This document shows, piece by piece, positions 1 through 9,813 of a stretch of 64,000 bases of DNA. A model generated the notes under the pieces. It saw only the letters and a list, made by a program, of their open reading frames with translations, was not told the DNA's origin and ran no database searches. The DNA lies in contig OZ241902.1 of the NCBI GenBank assembly GCA_965203605.1, positions 2,108,001 to 2,172,000 on the forward strand, given 5' to 3'. Source of the stretch: JAPOUP01 sp965203605. GTDB lineage: Bacteria > Pseudomonadota > Alphaproteobacteria > Rhodobacterales > Rhodobacteraceae. The position numbers and the translations under genes were made by a program. Position 1 is the stretch's first letter, and each line of letters starts with the position of its first letter.

Positions 1-1284
1 ATGCTTGAACAGGCGATCGACGGATGTTTTGTACCAAGTGATGAGAATATGCCACGGAGATGTCATTTCACCAACATGCCTGTTGATGAAGCGACGAGAT
101 ACAAAGGCAAGACTGAGGGACTTTACGCTCTGAAAGTCTCTGCGTTCTCGGGACGCGAGGGACGGCCGGAATTCCATCGTTCGATGCAGGCTGGAACGTA
201 TCTGTCGCCTCTCGCGCGTACGGAACATGCACTGCGGTTCCGTGCCAATCCCCACCAGCGCGACGGCAAGCATGTGTCTTTCCTGCTGTCCAGTCCAGCC
301 GTAACTGGCCTGTTCGCGTCTCTCGCGATTGGAAACAACACTGATATCACTGAAATTTCGACCTACGACCTGCGTGTTCTGGACCCCAAAAAACGCAAGG
401 TGGCATTTACGGCTTTTGACAGTTTCGAACGGCGCGTTCTCATCGGACGGTACGAATCCCATGAGACCGGGTTGGCGGATGCTTTGGATATGGTGCTGCG
501 TATTTTCGATGCGAGCCTGCGGACCGGCCGTCCCATCCATGTTTTCCAGGGAGCGCCGCATGATGTATGCGACCGGGTCTATTTCGATGCCCTTCCTCAC
601 GAAATCGAACGCGGGCTTGGCAGTCGGGGTTTCCGTATCGAGGATATGGAGGCCGCTCGCGACCAGCTCCGGATATGGACCCGGATCTGCGGCATCAACG
701 GGTTGGGCGTGGCGGCGGCAACTGCCATGATGCATCCCGACACACGCCTTGCGGCACTCTGCGAGGCGGTGGATTGGATCGACCGAAGTGGAAACGGTTC
801 CACTGCCTCACTCAAGTTCAACCTTCTACAACAAGCACAAGGACTGATCATGACAGACAGGAGAGATTCCCCGATCGTTCGTTTCGCATGCGCGATGACC
901 GGGTTTCAGTCGGCCCCTCACCGCGAAAGCAGTCAGGCTGACCGTACGCGCGGCATGCGCCTCGCGCTGGAGGCGCTTGATGCCGTCAGCGTGGCCCAGA
1001 CCACAGACCGCGAGACCATGATCTGCGCCGTGGTGGCCGAGATCGAGAACGCCGCAGAACGCGAGACCAACAAACAGTTCACCGCACGGCAGGAGGGCGA
1101 CCCCACCCATAAGGATGCCCTGACCCGTGCAGCCGAAATTTTCGCGGATGAGATATGGCCCGAGGTGTTCCGGAGCCGCCCTCCGGACAGCAAGGCGCGC
1201 CGTAGCGCCGTCAGCATCTATCGTGTCGCCTTTGAGCGCGCCCATCAGGTCCGCAAGGGCGGTGAAATCGTCTTTCCGTCCTGA
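1..1284 (+). CDS. cas10d: Cas10d/Csc3-like large subunit of a type I-D CRISPR effector, partial (5' end outside window)
   Basis: This would be the large subunit of the crRNA-guided Cascade-like complex. The 427 visible residues start at the first base of the window, while the family is usually about 900-1000 residues, so the N-terminal half (which carries the HD nuclease in type I-D) lies upstream. A Cys-containing segment (PRRCHFTNMP) is followed by a conserved-looking block ALKVSAFSGREGRPEF and a later SPAVTGLFASLA stretch, both reminiscent of Csc3. The C-terminal 130 residues are helix-rich and charged, as expected for the small-subunit-like region. It is 24 bp upstream of csc2, in one operon. 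The assignment rests mainly on the csc2-csc1-cas3' neighbourhood; a divergent Cas8/Cas10 of another subtype is possible. Confidence 0.68.
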   Translation: MLEQAIDGCFVPSDENMPRRCHFTNMPVDEATRYKGKTEGLYALKVSAFSGREGRPEFHRSMQAGTYLSPLARTEHALRFRANPHQRDGKHVSFLLSSPAVTGLFASLAIGNNTDITEISTYDLRVLDPKKRKVAFTAFDSFERRVLIGRYESHETGLADALDMVLRIFDASLRTGRPIHVFQGAPHDVCDRVYFDALPHEIERGLGSRGFRIEDMEAARDQLRIWTRICGINGLGVAAATAMMHPDTRLAALCEAVDWIDRSGNGSTASLKFNLLQQAQGLIMTDRRDSPIVRFACAMTGFQSAPHRESSQADRTRGMRLALEALDAVSVAQTTDRETMICAVVAEIENAAERETNKQFTARQEGDPTHKDALTRAAEIFADEIWPEVFRSRPPDSKARRSAVSIYRVAFERAHQVRKGGEIVFPS

Positions 1285-1308
1285 TTTCTCCAACTATAGG
1301 ATCCAATT

Positions 1309-2304
1309 ATGACTGACATAACCCATATCCAACCGTTTCTCGGAAATATCGATGCGTTGACCGCAACCGCACAGGGAGCGAAAAAGGACTATGTGATGCC
1401 CGCGCTCAGCAATCTCGGTTCGGTCACCATACCAATGGTTCGAGAGATCATCGCTCCTGCCATTTTTCGCAACGAACAGGCGGAGATTACTGACATCGAC
1501 GTTCGGGGAGTCCGGCGTGTCCGCGCCGTGGCCAACAAGTTCAAGTACGGCGAGCGGCGGCGGGGATTGCAGATCCTGCGGTTCTTCGGCGCGGGGGGAA
1601 CCTGTCCCCAGAACCGTACCGAACTTCTCAAGGGACAGACAGCCGGTTCCGTGTTCGATCTCAATACCGTTGTTTTCGGTGACAGCACCGATGCGTCCGG
1701 AAAGGTTCTGCCCATCAAGGCGAGTGCCCTGTACTCGGACGCGGTATCATTCGCGCCATATGCTGATTGCGTCGGAAAGACATTCCATAACCGTGCGGCC
1801 GAGGATGGAACGTTGTTCGACGCCGAGACCAAGAAAAACTCCAGCAACCTCTTCGAGCGCCATTTTCTGGAGCCGGGTACACTTCTTGTCCAGACGGTCA
1901 CGTTCAATGGGCGCACAGCACCACTGGAGGCCATCGAGCACTTCATGCTCTGTGTCGGGTTGGCGGGCGCATATGGCGGACAGACTTCGATTCATGGCAT
2001 CAACGTACGCACCTATCTCGCCGGAATCTACGGTGCACCGCTCGAGCGGGAGATTTCCAGCCCGTATGTGATTGTTGAGGAAATGGCTCAGCAAAACGAC
2101 CCTGCCGCCACGACCGAAACTCTGGCGAGCTTGTTCTCGGCCCGTTTTCCGGTCTCAGTCACACCGACGGAAGCCGAGAACATGCAACGTGAGCTAGTTG
2201 GGAGGCTCGAATCAGACGACCGCGACCTGCGCAAACGATATGTCGAAGGCCAGCGGCAGATTGCAGCCTACTTCGACGCTTGGTTCGCCGGCATCACGGG
2301 GTAA
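1309..2304 (+). CDS. csc2: Csc2 (Cas7 of type I-D), crRNA-binding backbone subunit
   Basis: This is a 331-residue protein expected to polymerise along the crRNA spacer as the Cas7 backbone. Family-like features are the N-terminal GSVTIPMVREIIAP, then IFRNEQAEITDI, then RRVRAVANKFKYGERRRGL, a basic segment likely to touch RNA. A central glycine-rich AGAYGGQTSIHGINV stretch follows. Its length matches Csc2 (about 330-350 residues). An ATG start follows the upstream gene by 24 bp and the next gene begins 4 bp after the stop. Codon use resembles the rest of the operon. This is the most diagnostic gene for the I-D assignment. Confidence 0.85.
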   Translation: MTDITHIQPFLGNIDALTATAQGAKKDYVMPALSNLGSVTIPMVREIIAPAIFRNEQAEITDIDVRGVRRVRAVANKFKYGERRRGLQILRFFGAGGTCPQNRTELLKGQTAGSVFDLNTVVFGDSTDASGKVLPIKASALYSDAVSFAPYADCVGKTFHNRAAEDGTLFDAETKKNSSNLFERHFLEPGTLLVQTVTFNGRTAPLEAIEHFMLCVGLAGAYGGQTSIHGINVRTYLAGIYGAPLEREISSPYVIVEEMAQQNDPAATTETLASLFSARFPVSVTPTEAENMQRELVGRLESDDRDLRKRYVEGQRQIAAYFDAWFAGITG

Positions 2305-2308
2305 CCTC

Positions 2309-3007
2309 ATGGAAACAGTGGACATGGTGGTCACGCCTGTACGGCTGGAGACGCTGACCGCGCATCACTACCAGTCGCTGGCGATTCCTTCGGGGGTCGC
2401 CAGCCTGTCGACGTATATGGCTGATCGTCCGGTAACTTACGGACTTTCCGGCGCGTTCGGCGGACTTTCGCGATCCGTTGCGCTTCCAGTGAAGGACTAC
2501 CGTCGCGATTTCGCCGCCATGACATGGTTCGCCTCGATCTTTGAGGCGGAAAACCCAAAACTCATGCGCCCGCAGGGGCGACGTCTGAACCTTGATCAGG
2601 AGGGAGGCTACCCTAAAGCGATTCAGGACGCGACGGGAACGGGTAATCTCAAGAGCTGGTTCTTCATTCAGGAGATCCCGCCTGAAACCATTTACCGTGG
2701 CGCGGTGTTCGGTCCTGATCCATTCAAGTTGGCGGCCCGTGTGGAAGGACATGATGTGAGTCATATCGTCTTCCGCGTCGGTCGGCATCGTGGTGGTCTT
2801 GTACGGATGAGGCGGGCCGAAGCAAGGAATGTTCGGCTGAACCTGCACACTGGATATGTCTGTGGAGTCGATGTGAACCGGGATCAACGCCTGCGTGTGG
2901 AGGTTCCTGCGCTCTGGGATATGCAGATTTCGGCGCCGGTGCCGCCCGCGACCGCCGGAAGCATCATCATGGAGTGGAAGGCCGCCGCATTATCGAACGG
3001 ATACTGA
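2309..3007 (+). CDS. csc1: Csc1 (Cas5 of type I-D)
   Basis: This 232-residue protein should cap the 5' handle of the crRNA as the Cas5 subunit. After METVDMVVTPVRLETLTAHHY it has YGLSGAFGGLSRSVALPVKDY and later RVGRHRGGLVRMRRAEA, a basic glycine-containing segment typical of RAMP folds. I chose ATG 2309, four bases after the csc2 stop, over upstream in-frame starts that would overlap csc2; ATG 2324 is an alternative. Cas5 proteins can take over pre-crRNA cleavage in type I-C. Because no cas6 is visible here, this gene is one candidate for that role, which is inference only. Confidence 0.72.
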   Translation: METVDMVVTPVRLETLTAHHYQSLAIPSGVASLSTYMADRPVTYGLSGAFGGLSRSVALPVKDYRRDFAAMTWFASIFEAENPKLMRPQGRRLNLDQEGGYPKAIQDATGTGNLKSWFFIQEIPPETIYRGAVFGPDPFKLAARVEGHDVSHIVFRVGRHRGGLVRMRRAEARNVRLNLHTGYVCGVDVNRDQRLRVEVPALWDMQISAPVPPATAGSIIMEWKAAALSNGY

Positions 3008-3009
3008 AA

Positions 3010-5052
3010 ATGAAAGGGCGGACCATCGACCTGCTTGTCAGGCGCCATGGCGTTCGGGCGGGAAACGGGATTCCTTTCTCCGCGACGGTGGCCGGAGCCG
3101 ACGTGACACTGACAGACTTCCAGATTCGGCTGCTGAGCGAAAGCGCACCGATACGGATCGCATCGGCTCCGACCGGTGCCGGGAAGACCTTCGCCTTCGA
3201 ACTCGCGCCATTCATCGGCAAGAACGTCCTCCTCGTCGTTCCCACGCGGCGTCTGGCCCAGAACCTTGAACAGGCGGTGTACGCAGTTATGCGGCGCAAC
3301 GGGTGGGACGAAGCGGAGATCGGACGACGCCTCGCGGTCTGGACATCGGACGCGATGGCGGATGCCAAGGAGTCCGGCCTGACAACGGCTGAAGTCCGGA
3401 CGGAACGTGTCCGCCAGCTTCGTGGTCTGGACGGATTTCACGTGGAGGGATCGTTCATAATCGCGACACCGGAATCGTTAGGTCATCTTTTGCTCAACCC
3501 GCCCCGCCACGAAAGTGGCCAGCCATCCATATCCCTGCGCGACCTGCTGTCACGCGACCATATCGTCTTCGATGAGTTTCACATGATCGAGGCACGGGGA
3601 TTCGGGCTGGCATGCGCACTCTGTCGCGTAGCGGCTGGCCTGTCGACGACAGGGCACAGACCGCATATCACTTTCCTGAGCGCCACTCCGATCCGGATTT
3701 CCGACACTCTCACGGCGTTCGATATCCCCGAGTCGGAAATCTGCGTTTTCGAGGAACATGTGGAATCTTGGCGTCCTGACGAGGATCCATCGGGAGCCCG
3801 TATCGTACATGGCGATGTCGAGGTTTCCTTGGGGCATTATACGGACCTCCTCGATGCTGTCGCGGGTGAGACCGATGCAATTGTCAGGACGCTGCGTTCC
3901 GGACAGGCTGTGGTGGTCATCTTTGACAGTGTTGCAGAACTGAAGGGTGCCCGGAACGATCTTTCGGAGGTTTTCCGGACGCATGGCGTCGCGAAAGACG
4001 ACATCCTGACGATCAACTCGATCGATGACGCCCATCAGGCATTCCATGACGCCTACGGCGTGGGTGGCAGAACCGCCGACCCAAAGCAGGCCCGTGTGAT
4101 TCTCGCCACATCCAGCATCGAGATCGGCGTCACATTCTCCGCCAGCTTGCTGATCATGGACCCAGGCCACGACTTATGCTCGTTCATCCAGCGAGTCGGG
4201 CGTGTCTCCCGCGGCGATCTTCCGGGACGCGTCGTCGTAACCGGTTCCGTACCCGGAAACATGCTTACTGCTTTCCGCAAGCCCGACGTTTCCGGAGCCG
4301 TTGGAAAAGAACGGATCGAGATTGACGTGGGAACGTTCATCGGCGCGATTTTGCGAAATGTGGCTTGTGAATTCAAAGGTAGGATGGACCAGTCCGAGGA
4401 AGGACTTCAGACTTATGGTATGATGTCAAACCGTGCCGTCTGGTGTGCATGTCTTTTCTGGACTGCGCTTTACCGGGTTTGGTCGAACCATAGAGGCGAA
4501 CGCGATACGCTTAGGAATTTCCGTCCAGACAAGGTTCGATGTTTCGAGGCCATGTTCTCCATTTTCAAGCACTCCGGTCTTGACAGACCGAAGATATGGC
4601 TCTGCGCGTTCATTCGCGAAGCCAGCCGATTCCGTAACATCGAACCGCGGCTGCGCGTGCATCACGGTGATCGTACCGACTGGGTGCCCGAAAGTCTGGT
4701 CGGGCGTTATCCGGACCTGTCCCGGGCACCGGCTTTCGAGGATAGTGAAGGCTTCTACCTTGAACTCAAGCGACCGTTGGAATCGATTCTGAAGACAGGC
4801 GATACGCGGCCGTTCCGTCCGACCCTGCAGCCGCTGGCGCCGCTTGATGGAATGTCACTTCCCGCTGTTCCACGGCATTCAGCAGGCTATGCGTTCGTCC
4901 AGGAACTGAAGCGTTCGCGCAGACATCCTTTCGGTAAGGAGGGTGATAAGGTGTGTGAGACTGTGATCAGGCTGGTAAGCATGACCGGTGTCGTTCCGCA
5001 GGAAGATGACGACGAAGCCAGCGGCGCGTATCAGGGATCAGTTGTGGTCTGA
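3010..5052 (+). CDS. cas3: Cas3' helicase of type I-D (no HD domain)
   Basis: This is a superfamily 2 helicase-translocase recruited after target binding, which should unwind DNA in 3'-5' direction. The 680-residue protein has Walker A APTGAGKT (residues 53-60), a DEAD-box variant DEFH (188-191), FLSATP (about 223-228), and a C-terminal RecA motif QRVGRVSRGD near residue 390. No HD nuclease domain is present, as expected for type I-D where HD sits on Cas10d. ATG 3010 lies two bases after the csc1 stop; an in-frame GTG at 2974 would overlap csc1. The far C-terminal 200 residues look like the accessory CTD of Cas3 proteins. It is in the middle of the effector/adaptation operon. Confidence 0.85.
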   Translation: MKGRTIDLLVRRHGVRAGNGIPFSATVAGADVTLTDFQIRLLSESAPIRIASAPTGAGKTFAFELAPFIGKNVLLVVPTRRLAQNLEQAVYAVMRRNGWDEAEIGRRLAVWTSDAMADAKESGLTTAEVRTERVRQLRGLDGFHVEGSFIIATPESLGHLLLNPPRHESGQPSISLRDLLSRDHIVFDEFHMIEARGFGLACALCRVAAGLSTTGHRPHITFLSATPIRISDTLTAFDIPESEICVFEEHVESWRPDEDPSGARIVHGDVEVSLGHYTDLLDAVAGETDAIVRTLRSGQAVVVIFDSVAELKGARNDLSEVFRTHGVAKDDILTINSIDDAHQAFHDAYGVGGRTADPKQARVILATSSIEIGVTFSASLLIMDPGHDLCSFIQRVGRVSRGDLPGRVVVTGSVPGNMLTAFRKPDVSGAVGKERIEIDVGTFIGAILRNVACEFKGRMDQSEEGLQTYGMMSNRAVWCACLFWTALYRVWSNHRGERDTLRNFRPDKVRCFEAMFSIFKHSGLDRPKIWLCAFIREASRFRNIEPRLRVHHGDRTDWVPESLVGRYPDLSRAPAFEDSEGFYLELKRPLESILKTGDTRPFRPTLQPLAPLDGMSLPAVPRHSAGYAFVQELKRSRRHPFGKEGDKVCETVIRLVSMTGVVPQEDDDEASGAYQGSVVV

Positions 5053-5056
5053 GTGG

Positions 5057-5596
5057 ATGTCTGTCCAGCGACATCAGATTGAAACATTCGCCCGATTGTG
5101 TGAGGCGCACGATCTTCATGGTCTGGCGTTCCAGCATCATGCGATCTGCCGTCGTCGCGCATGGCTTCATCTGAATCGGATTGATTACGCACATCTTGAC
5201 GAACGGATGGCTCTGGGGACGCTGGCCCATACGGCCAGCAAGGTTCGCGACCGTTCGGCCGAGGGCCTCATGGGTCTTGCGCCGGACCGGATCGACTGGG
5301 AGGAACGAATTGTCATCGAAGCCAAGGGCAAGGGCGGAGCTGCTGACGCGGTCTCGCGTCAGGCCATCTATTACGCGTTGATGCTCAGCGCATGTACAGG
5401 GCAGGTCTGGCGACCGATGATTGAGGTGATATCACAACGCCGTACGCGAGAAGTGGACATCGATGGGGATATTATGGCTGAAATGCTTGCCACGGCAAGG
5501 GATCTGGTGGCTATGGTGGACGCCCCGTGTCCAGAGGGAATCGATGCACCGATCTGTCAGGCCTGTTCCTATGGGCGGCTTTGCGGGAGGGTGTGA
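5057..5596 (+). CDS. cas4: Cas4, RecB-like nuclease for spacer acquisition
   Basis: Cas4 trims prespacers and enforces PAM choice and orientation before Cas1-Cas2 integration. In the 179-residue protein Cys31 (HAICRRRAW) and Cys167, Cys170 and Cys176 near the C-terminus would bind a 4Fe-4S cluster. IEAKG (E88, K90) and QAIYY (Q102, Y106) fit the RecB nuclease motifs. ATG 5057 lies just after the cas3' stop. Starts at 5006 (ATG) and 4988 (GTG) would add up to 23 residues by overlapping cas3', so the start is uncertain. Its stop overlaps the cas1 start as TGATG, consistent with translational coupling. Confidence 0.85.
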   Translation: MSVQRHQIETFARLCEAHDLHGLAFQHHAICRRRAWLHLNRIDYAHLDERMALGTLAHTASKVRDRSAEGLMGLAPDRIDWEERIVIEAKGKGGAADAVSRQAIYYALMLSACTGQVWRPMIEVISQRRTREVDIDGDIMAEMLATARDLVAMVDAPCPEGIDAPICQACSYGRLCGRV

Positions 5597-6567
5597 TGGA
5601 AACGCTGTTTGTATCGAAGGATGCCCGTCTGTCCGCTGATGGCGGAACATTGCTTGTACGCACCGAAGACGCCAGACGACGGATTCCGATCAGGGGACTT
5701 GGTCAGGTGGTTCTGGCCGGTGAAGCGGGACTGACCACCGCCGTGATCGGTCTTCTGGGAAAGAACGGCGTTCGGATCACGGTGCTTGACTGGTATGGCA
5801 ATGTCACGGGATCCTTCGAGCCGAGCCATCGTCCGCGCAGTGGACGCATCCGTCAGCTTCAGGCTCTCGCGGGAGCCGATGATGCGGGTCGCGTCGACAT
5901 GGCGCGACGTTTTGTAAGAGCCGCGGGCAGGAACATGCTCGCCAACCTGAGATACCGTATGTACCGTGGTATTGAAGGCGTGGAGACGTCGATCAAGGCG
6001 ATGGAATCGGCGATGCAGGCACTTGCGTCCGCGGACACTGTCGAGGCCCTGATGGGTCATGAAGGTTTGACGCGTGCGTGGTATCTTGATGCATGGAAAC
6101 ATATCGACAGGCGGTTGGACTTCGGTCCACGGATACGCAGGCCTCCCAACAACGAGATCAACTGCCTGCTTTCCTGGTTCAATGGCTTGATGTACGCCCT
6201 GTGCCGTAATGAAATCGCCAAGACGCATTTGGATGATTGCCTGTCGTTCCTACACTCGCCTCGTGAGGCTCGGTGTTCGTTAGCACTTGATCTCGCTGAA
6301 GTGTTCAAGCCGCCGGTCTGCGACGCCCTGATTATTGAGCTGGTTCTCCGGGGAACCAATTGGTCGTCATGGTTCGGAATGAACGAGAATGTATGCCGAC
6401 TAACCGAAACAGGCAGAAGGAAGACCCTGCAGCTCTGGGCCGAGAAAGTCGATGCTCCGCTTGGTGGTGCGCATAGTCTCCGTGAGTTGGTTCTGCGGGA
6501 GGCATTGGCGATCGAGCGTCACCTGCTTGGGGTAGAGGAATACAGACCCTGGCAGAGGAAAGTCTGA
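5596..6567 (+). CDS. cas1: Cas1 integrase
   Basis: This is the metal-dependent integrase of the Cas1-Cas2 complex that inserts new spacers at the leader end. The 323-residue protein shows the expected catalytic triad region: E156 in LMGHEGLTRAWY, H220 in LSFLHSPRE and D232/E235 in LDLAEVFKPP. The N-terminal beta domain starts METLFVSKDARLS. The ATG shares a base with the cas4 stop, and the TGA shares its A with the cas2 ATG at 6567, so cas4-cas1-cas2 look translationally coupled. The sequence is full length with no frameshift. Confidence 0.95.
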   Translation: METLFVSKDARLSADGGTLLVRTEDARRRIPIRGLGQVVLAGEAGLTTAVIGLLGKNGVRITVLDWYGNVTGSFEPSHRPRSGRIRQLQALAGADDAGRVDMARRFVRAAGRNMLANLRYRMYRGIEGVETSIKAMESAMQALASADTVEALMGHEGLTRAWYLDAWKHIDRRLDFGPRIRRPPNNEINCLLSWFNGLMYALCRNEIAKTHLDDCLSFLHSPREARCSLALDLAEVFKPPVCDALIIELVLRGTNWSSWFGMNENVCRLTETGRRKTLQLWAEKVDAPLGGAHSLRELVLREALAIERHLLGVEEYRPWQRKV

Positions 6568-6839
6568 TGTTTGTCCTTGTTTCCTACGATGTCGCGACGG
6601 GGCGCACTGAAAGGTTTCGGAAACTGCTGAGCCGTTATCTTGTACATGAACAGAATTCGGTTTTCTGTGGATTGATAGCTAAACCGGATTTTCGGGAACT
6701 GGAAACGAATCTTAAGGTGATTCTGACTGAAGCCGATTGTATATTGATGATCGTCTGTGAAAACAGGCTCAACATGAACTTAATTCGGATGGGCGATGAT
6801 GACGGGTTGCGTATGGAAAGAAAAAGTGTTGTCCTATGA
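6567..6839 (+). CDS. cas2: Cas2 adaptation protein
   Basis: Cas2 forms the dimer that bridges two Cas1 dimers in the spacer-integration complex. The protein has 90 residues, the usual length, and begins MFVLVSYDVATG with the conserved Asp in SYDV. The fold-typical segment SVFCGLIAKPDFRELE follows. It is more AT-rich than cas1. It is the last gene of the operon, and the array begins about 120 bp after its stop. Confidence 0.92.
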   Translation: MFVLVSYDVATGRTERFRKLLSRYLVHEQNSVFCGLIAKPDFRELETNLKVILTEADCILMIVCENRLNMNLIRMGDDDGLRMERKSVVL

Positions 6840-6957
6840 GCCTATGATAGGTGTTCGTGTGAAAAGTCTGGGGGTGCGTAGGTCAAATATCCTGTTTCAC
6901 GTCTTTCCAGATGGCTTTTGGCTATGGTTAAAGGGATAAGTGTTTGATTACTGAACG
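6840..6957 (+). promoter_or_regulatory. CRISPR leader
   Basis: This 118-bp non-coding, comparatively AT-rich stretch lies between the cas2 stop and the first repeat. Its position next to cas2, and the fact that the degenerate repeats are at the far end of the array, identify this side as the leader where transcription starts and new spacers enter. No -35/-10 pair could be assigned by eye. Confidence 0.75.
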
Positions 6958-9795
6958 GTGAACCATCCCCATGAGGGGTTAGGAGGATGCCCGTAACAGC
7001 TTCCCGCTCTACGCCGATGGTGTGAACCATCCCCATGAGGGGTTAGGAGCCGTGACTCCGATACCCATCGACGCATAAAAATCTCGTGAACCATCCCCAT
7101 GAGGGGTTAGGAGTCCAAACTGCTCGAGTTCGTCAGGAGAACCGACAGAGTGAACCATCCCCATGAGGGGTTAGGAGCACGGCGACCAACGGCTCCGAAT
7201 CGGAGATGCCGGGAGTGAACCATCCCCATGAGGGGTTAGGAGTCGGACCTCGCGAACCGCTTCAGAACGGGAACGCTCGTGAACCATCCCCATGAGGGGT
7301 TAGGAGAAAGGCATCGCCGAAAGCGATGGAACCATCGTCATGTGAACCATCCCCATGAGGGGTTAGGAGGCTTGCCCATAGGCTTGTTCGAAGGATCCTT
7401 ACCGCGTGAACCATCCCCATGAGGGGTTAGGAGAGGATCGACAGCAAAAACCAGGAGCTTATCGAGGCGGTGAACCATCCCCATGAGGGGTTAGGAGCAC
7501 AGCCCCCGCTGCGGTGTCTTCCCGCGTTCCATGGTGAACCATCCCCATGAGGGGTTAGGAGACCGAACTGACCGTCTGAAAACGCAAGGACGAGACCGTG
7601 AACCATCCCCATGAGGGGTTAGGAGGTGACCGGATGGTGCTGCTTGAGGTTCCGGATATGGTGAACCATCCCCATGAGGGGTTAGGAGGATATCCGCGGC
7701 TCGTTCCCGTTCTACAAGGATGCGTGTGAACCATCCCCATGAGGGGTTAGGAGCGGTGCTGTACCCCCACATCTGGGAGGGTGAGCCGGGTGAACCATCC
7801 CCATGAGGGGTTAGGAGCACGTCGGCGAGATCGTCTCGCACGGCTCGCGCTGGGTGAACCATCCCCATGAGGGGTTAGGAGCGGGGCCACGCCCTCCTCG
7901 GAGACGGGGAACTCGTGTGAACCATCCCCATGAGGGGTTAGGAGGTCTTTGGAGAGCAGGTTGCGAGTCCGCTTGGAATGTGAACCATCCCCATGAGGGG
8001 TTAGGAGGCCATCGCGACCAGCGTTCCGGCGGCGGATTCGCTCGAGTGAACCATCCCCATGAGGGGTTAGGAGACGAGCCACCGGACGAACGACGCCTAG
8101 AAGACCTGGGTGAACCATCCCCATGAGGGGTTAGGAGACGTCATAACGGATATCCTGCTGGTCCGTTACGCTTGTGAACCATCCCCATGAGGGGTTAGGA
8201 GCGCCCACCAGCCCGTCCGGCGAGCACCCGGCGATGGCGTGAACCATCCCCATGAGGGGTTAGGAGCTGTCACCGATCTGGTTCCAGCGGGAATTCCACT
8301 GCGTGAACCATCCCCATGAGGGGTTAGGAGTTGCCAAGTACTTGAGGAAAGGTGATCGACAATGGGTGAACCATCCCCATGAGGGGTTAGGAGACGATTC
8401 CGATGGCCGGGCGAACGCCGGTGGATCCCAGTGAACCATCCCCATGAGGGGTTAGGAGTCCGCCGTGGAGTCGTCGTAGTTCGTGACCTCGAGGTGAACC
8501 ATCCCCATGAGGGGTTAGGAGAAGGACATGTATGACCATACGTCCCGTGTTGACTTGTGAACCATCCCCATGAGGGGTTAGGAGTTCGAACTGGACAGGC
8601 TTGGCCAGGAGATCATGCACGTGAACCATCCCCATGAGGGGTTAGGAGTCCGGCCGTCCTTGTCGGAACCGCTCGCAAAGCCTCGTGAACCATCCCCATG
8701 AGGGGTTAGGAGCGGCATGACCAACTCCTGCCGGAGGATCTTAAGCCGTGAACCATCCCCATGAGGGGTTAGGAGCCAGGCAGCTTCCCAGCACCGTCGA
8801 CCTGGTGCGCATGTGAACCATCCCCATGAGGGGTTAGGAGAGGGCCTGGGCGGATACCGGCGACCGGACGGACCCGGTGAACCATCCCCATGAGGGGTTA
8901 GGAGAATGTCGGATCGGTAGTCGCCGAACGCGACGATCTTGTGAACCATCCCCATGAGGGGTTAGGAGCGGGAATCATACGGGTTCGAGAACGGCGTCGA
9001 GGCGTGAACCATCCCCATGAGGGGTTAGGAGGCCTCGTAGATGCGGATCTGGTAGGTGGACTCGGCGTGAACCATCCCCATGAGGGGTTAGGAGCCGGCC
9101 GTCGACGGCGGAAGGGATGATGCCACTCTCGTGAACCATCCCCATGAGGGGTTAGGAGATGACATCCCAGGGACCTTCGACGGCGACGTACTCGAGTGAA
9201 CCATCCCCATGAGGGGTTAGGAGGGCAACGGGCGAGTTCCCGGAAGAGTTCTCATTCCAGGTGAACCATCCCCATGAGGGGTTAGGAGACGCCAACCGCA
9301 ATCAGTATGAGCATCGGGCTGATGCGTGAACCATCCCCATGAGGGGTTAGGAGATGCACAAGGATGCTCTTGGTCGCGCCTCGGAGACTGTGAACCATCC
9401 CCATGAGGGGTTAGGAGAGCACGTTGTCGGGACCCATGGACAGACGCTTCAAGTGAACCATCCCCATGAGGGGTTAGGAGTGGAACGCCGACGGCCCTTC
9501 GGGCGTGAACGACGGGTGAACCATCCCCATGAGGGGTTAGGAGGTGGCCACGGTGGCGTCCCGGTATCCGGCTTTCAGGTGAACCATCCCCATGAGGGGT
9601 TAGGAGGTCAAGGCTCCTACCATTGCGGCCTCTAAAGCCCGTGTGAACCATCCCCATGAGGGGTTAGGAGGGTATCGTTCTTGCTTTTTCCACCGAGTCT
9701 TCCGGGTGAACCATCCCATTAGGGGTTAGGAGGAGGTCCGAGCCGGTGTCATCGATAAGTTTCACGAGTGAACCATCCTCATGAGGGGTTAAGAG
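6958..9795 (+). CRISPR. CRISPR array, 45 repeats and 44 spacers
   Basis: The 28-bp repeat starts GTGAACCATCC, contains a short stem CCCC-ATGA-GGGG and ends TTAGGAG. Reading every unit gives 45 copies with starts spaced 62-66 bp apart, so spacers are 35-38 nt. The first 43 appear identical. The copy at 9706 is one base short with changes around the loop, and the last copy at 9768 carries two substitutions, the usual decay at the trailer end. Spacers are GC-rich and look like unique coding fragments; I saw no duplicates. Apparent open reading frames here are produced by the repeat itself. Confidence 0.98.
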
Positions 9796-9813
9796 GCTCT
9801 ATTATGATGATAT

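Noticed and set aside
826..1293. Long antisense frames across cas10d and other GC-rich genes (sox, tol, ftsH regions)
   Set aside because: High-GC coding produces long shadow frames; none has family-like motifs and all lie fully opposite convincing genes.
7427..9657. Series of 60-146-codon frames with repeating MGMVH / LLTPHGDGS / NHPHEGLG motifs
   Set aside because: They are translations of the CRISPR repeat in different frames and would be interrupted or changed by every spacer; not genes.
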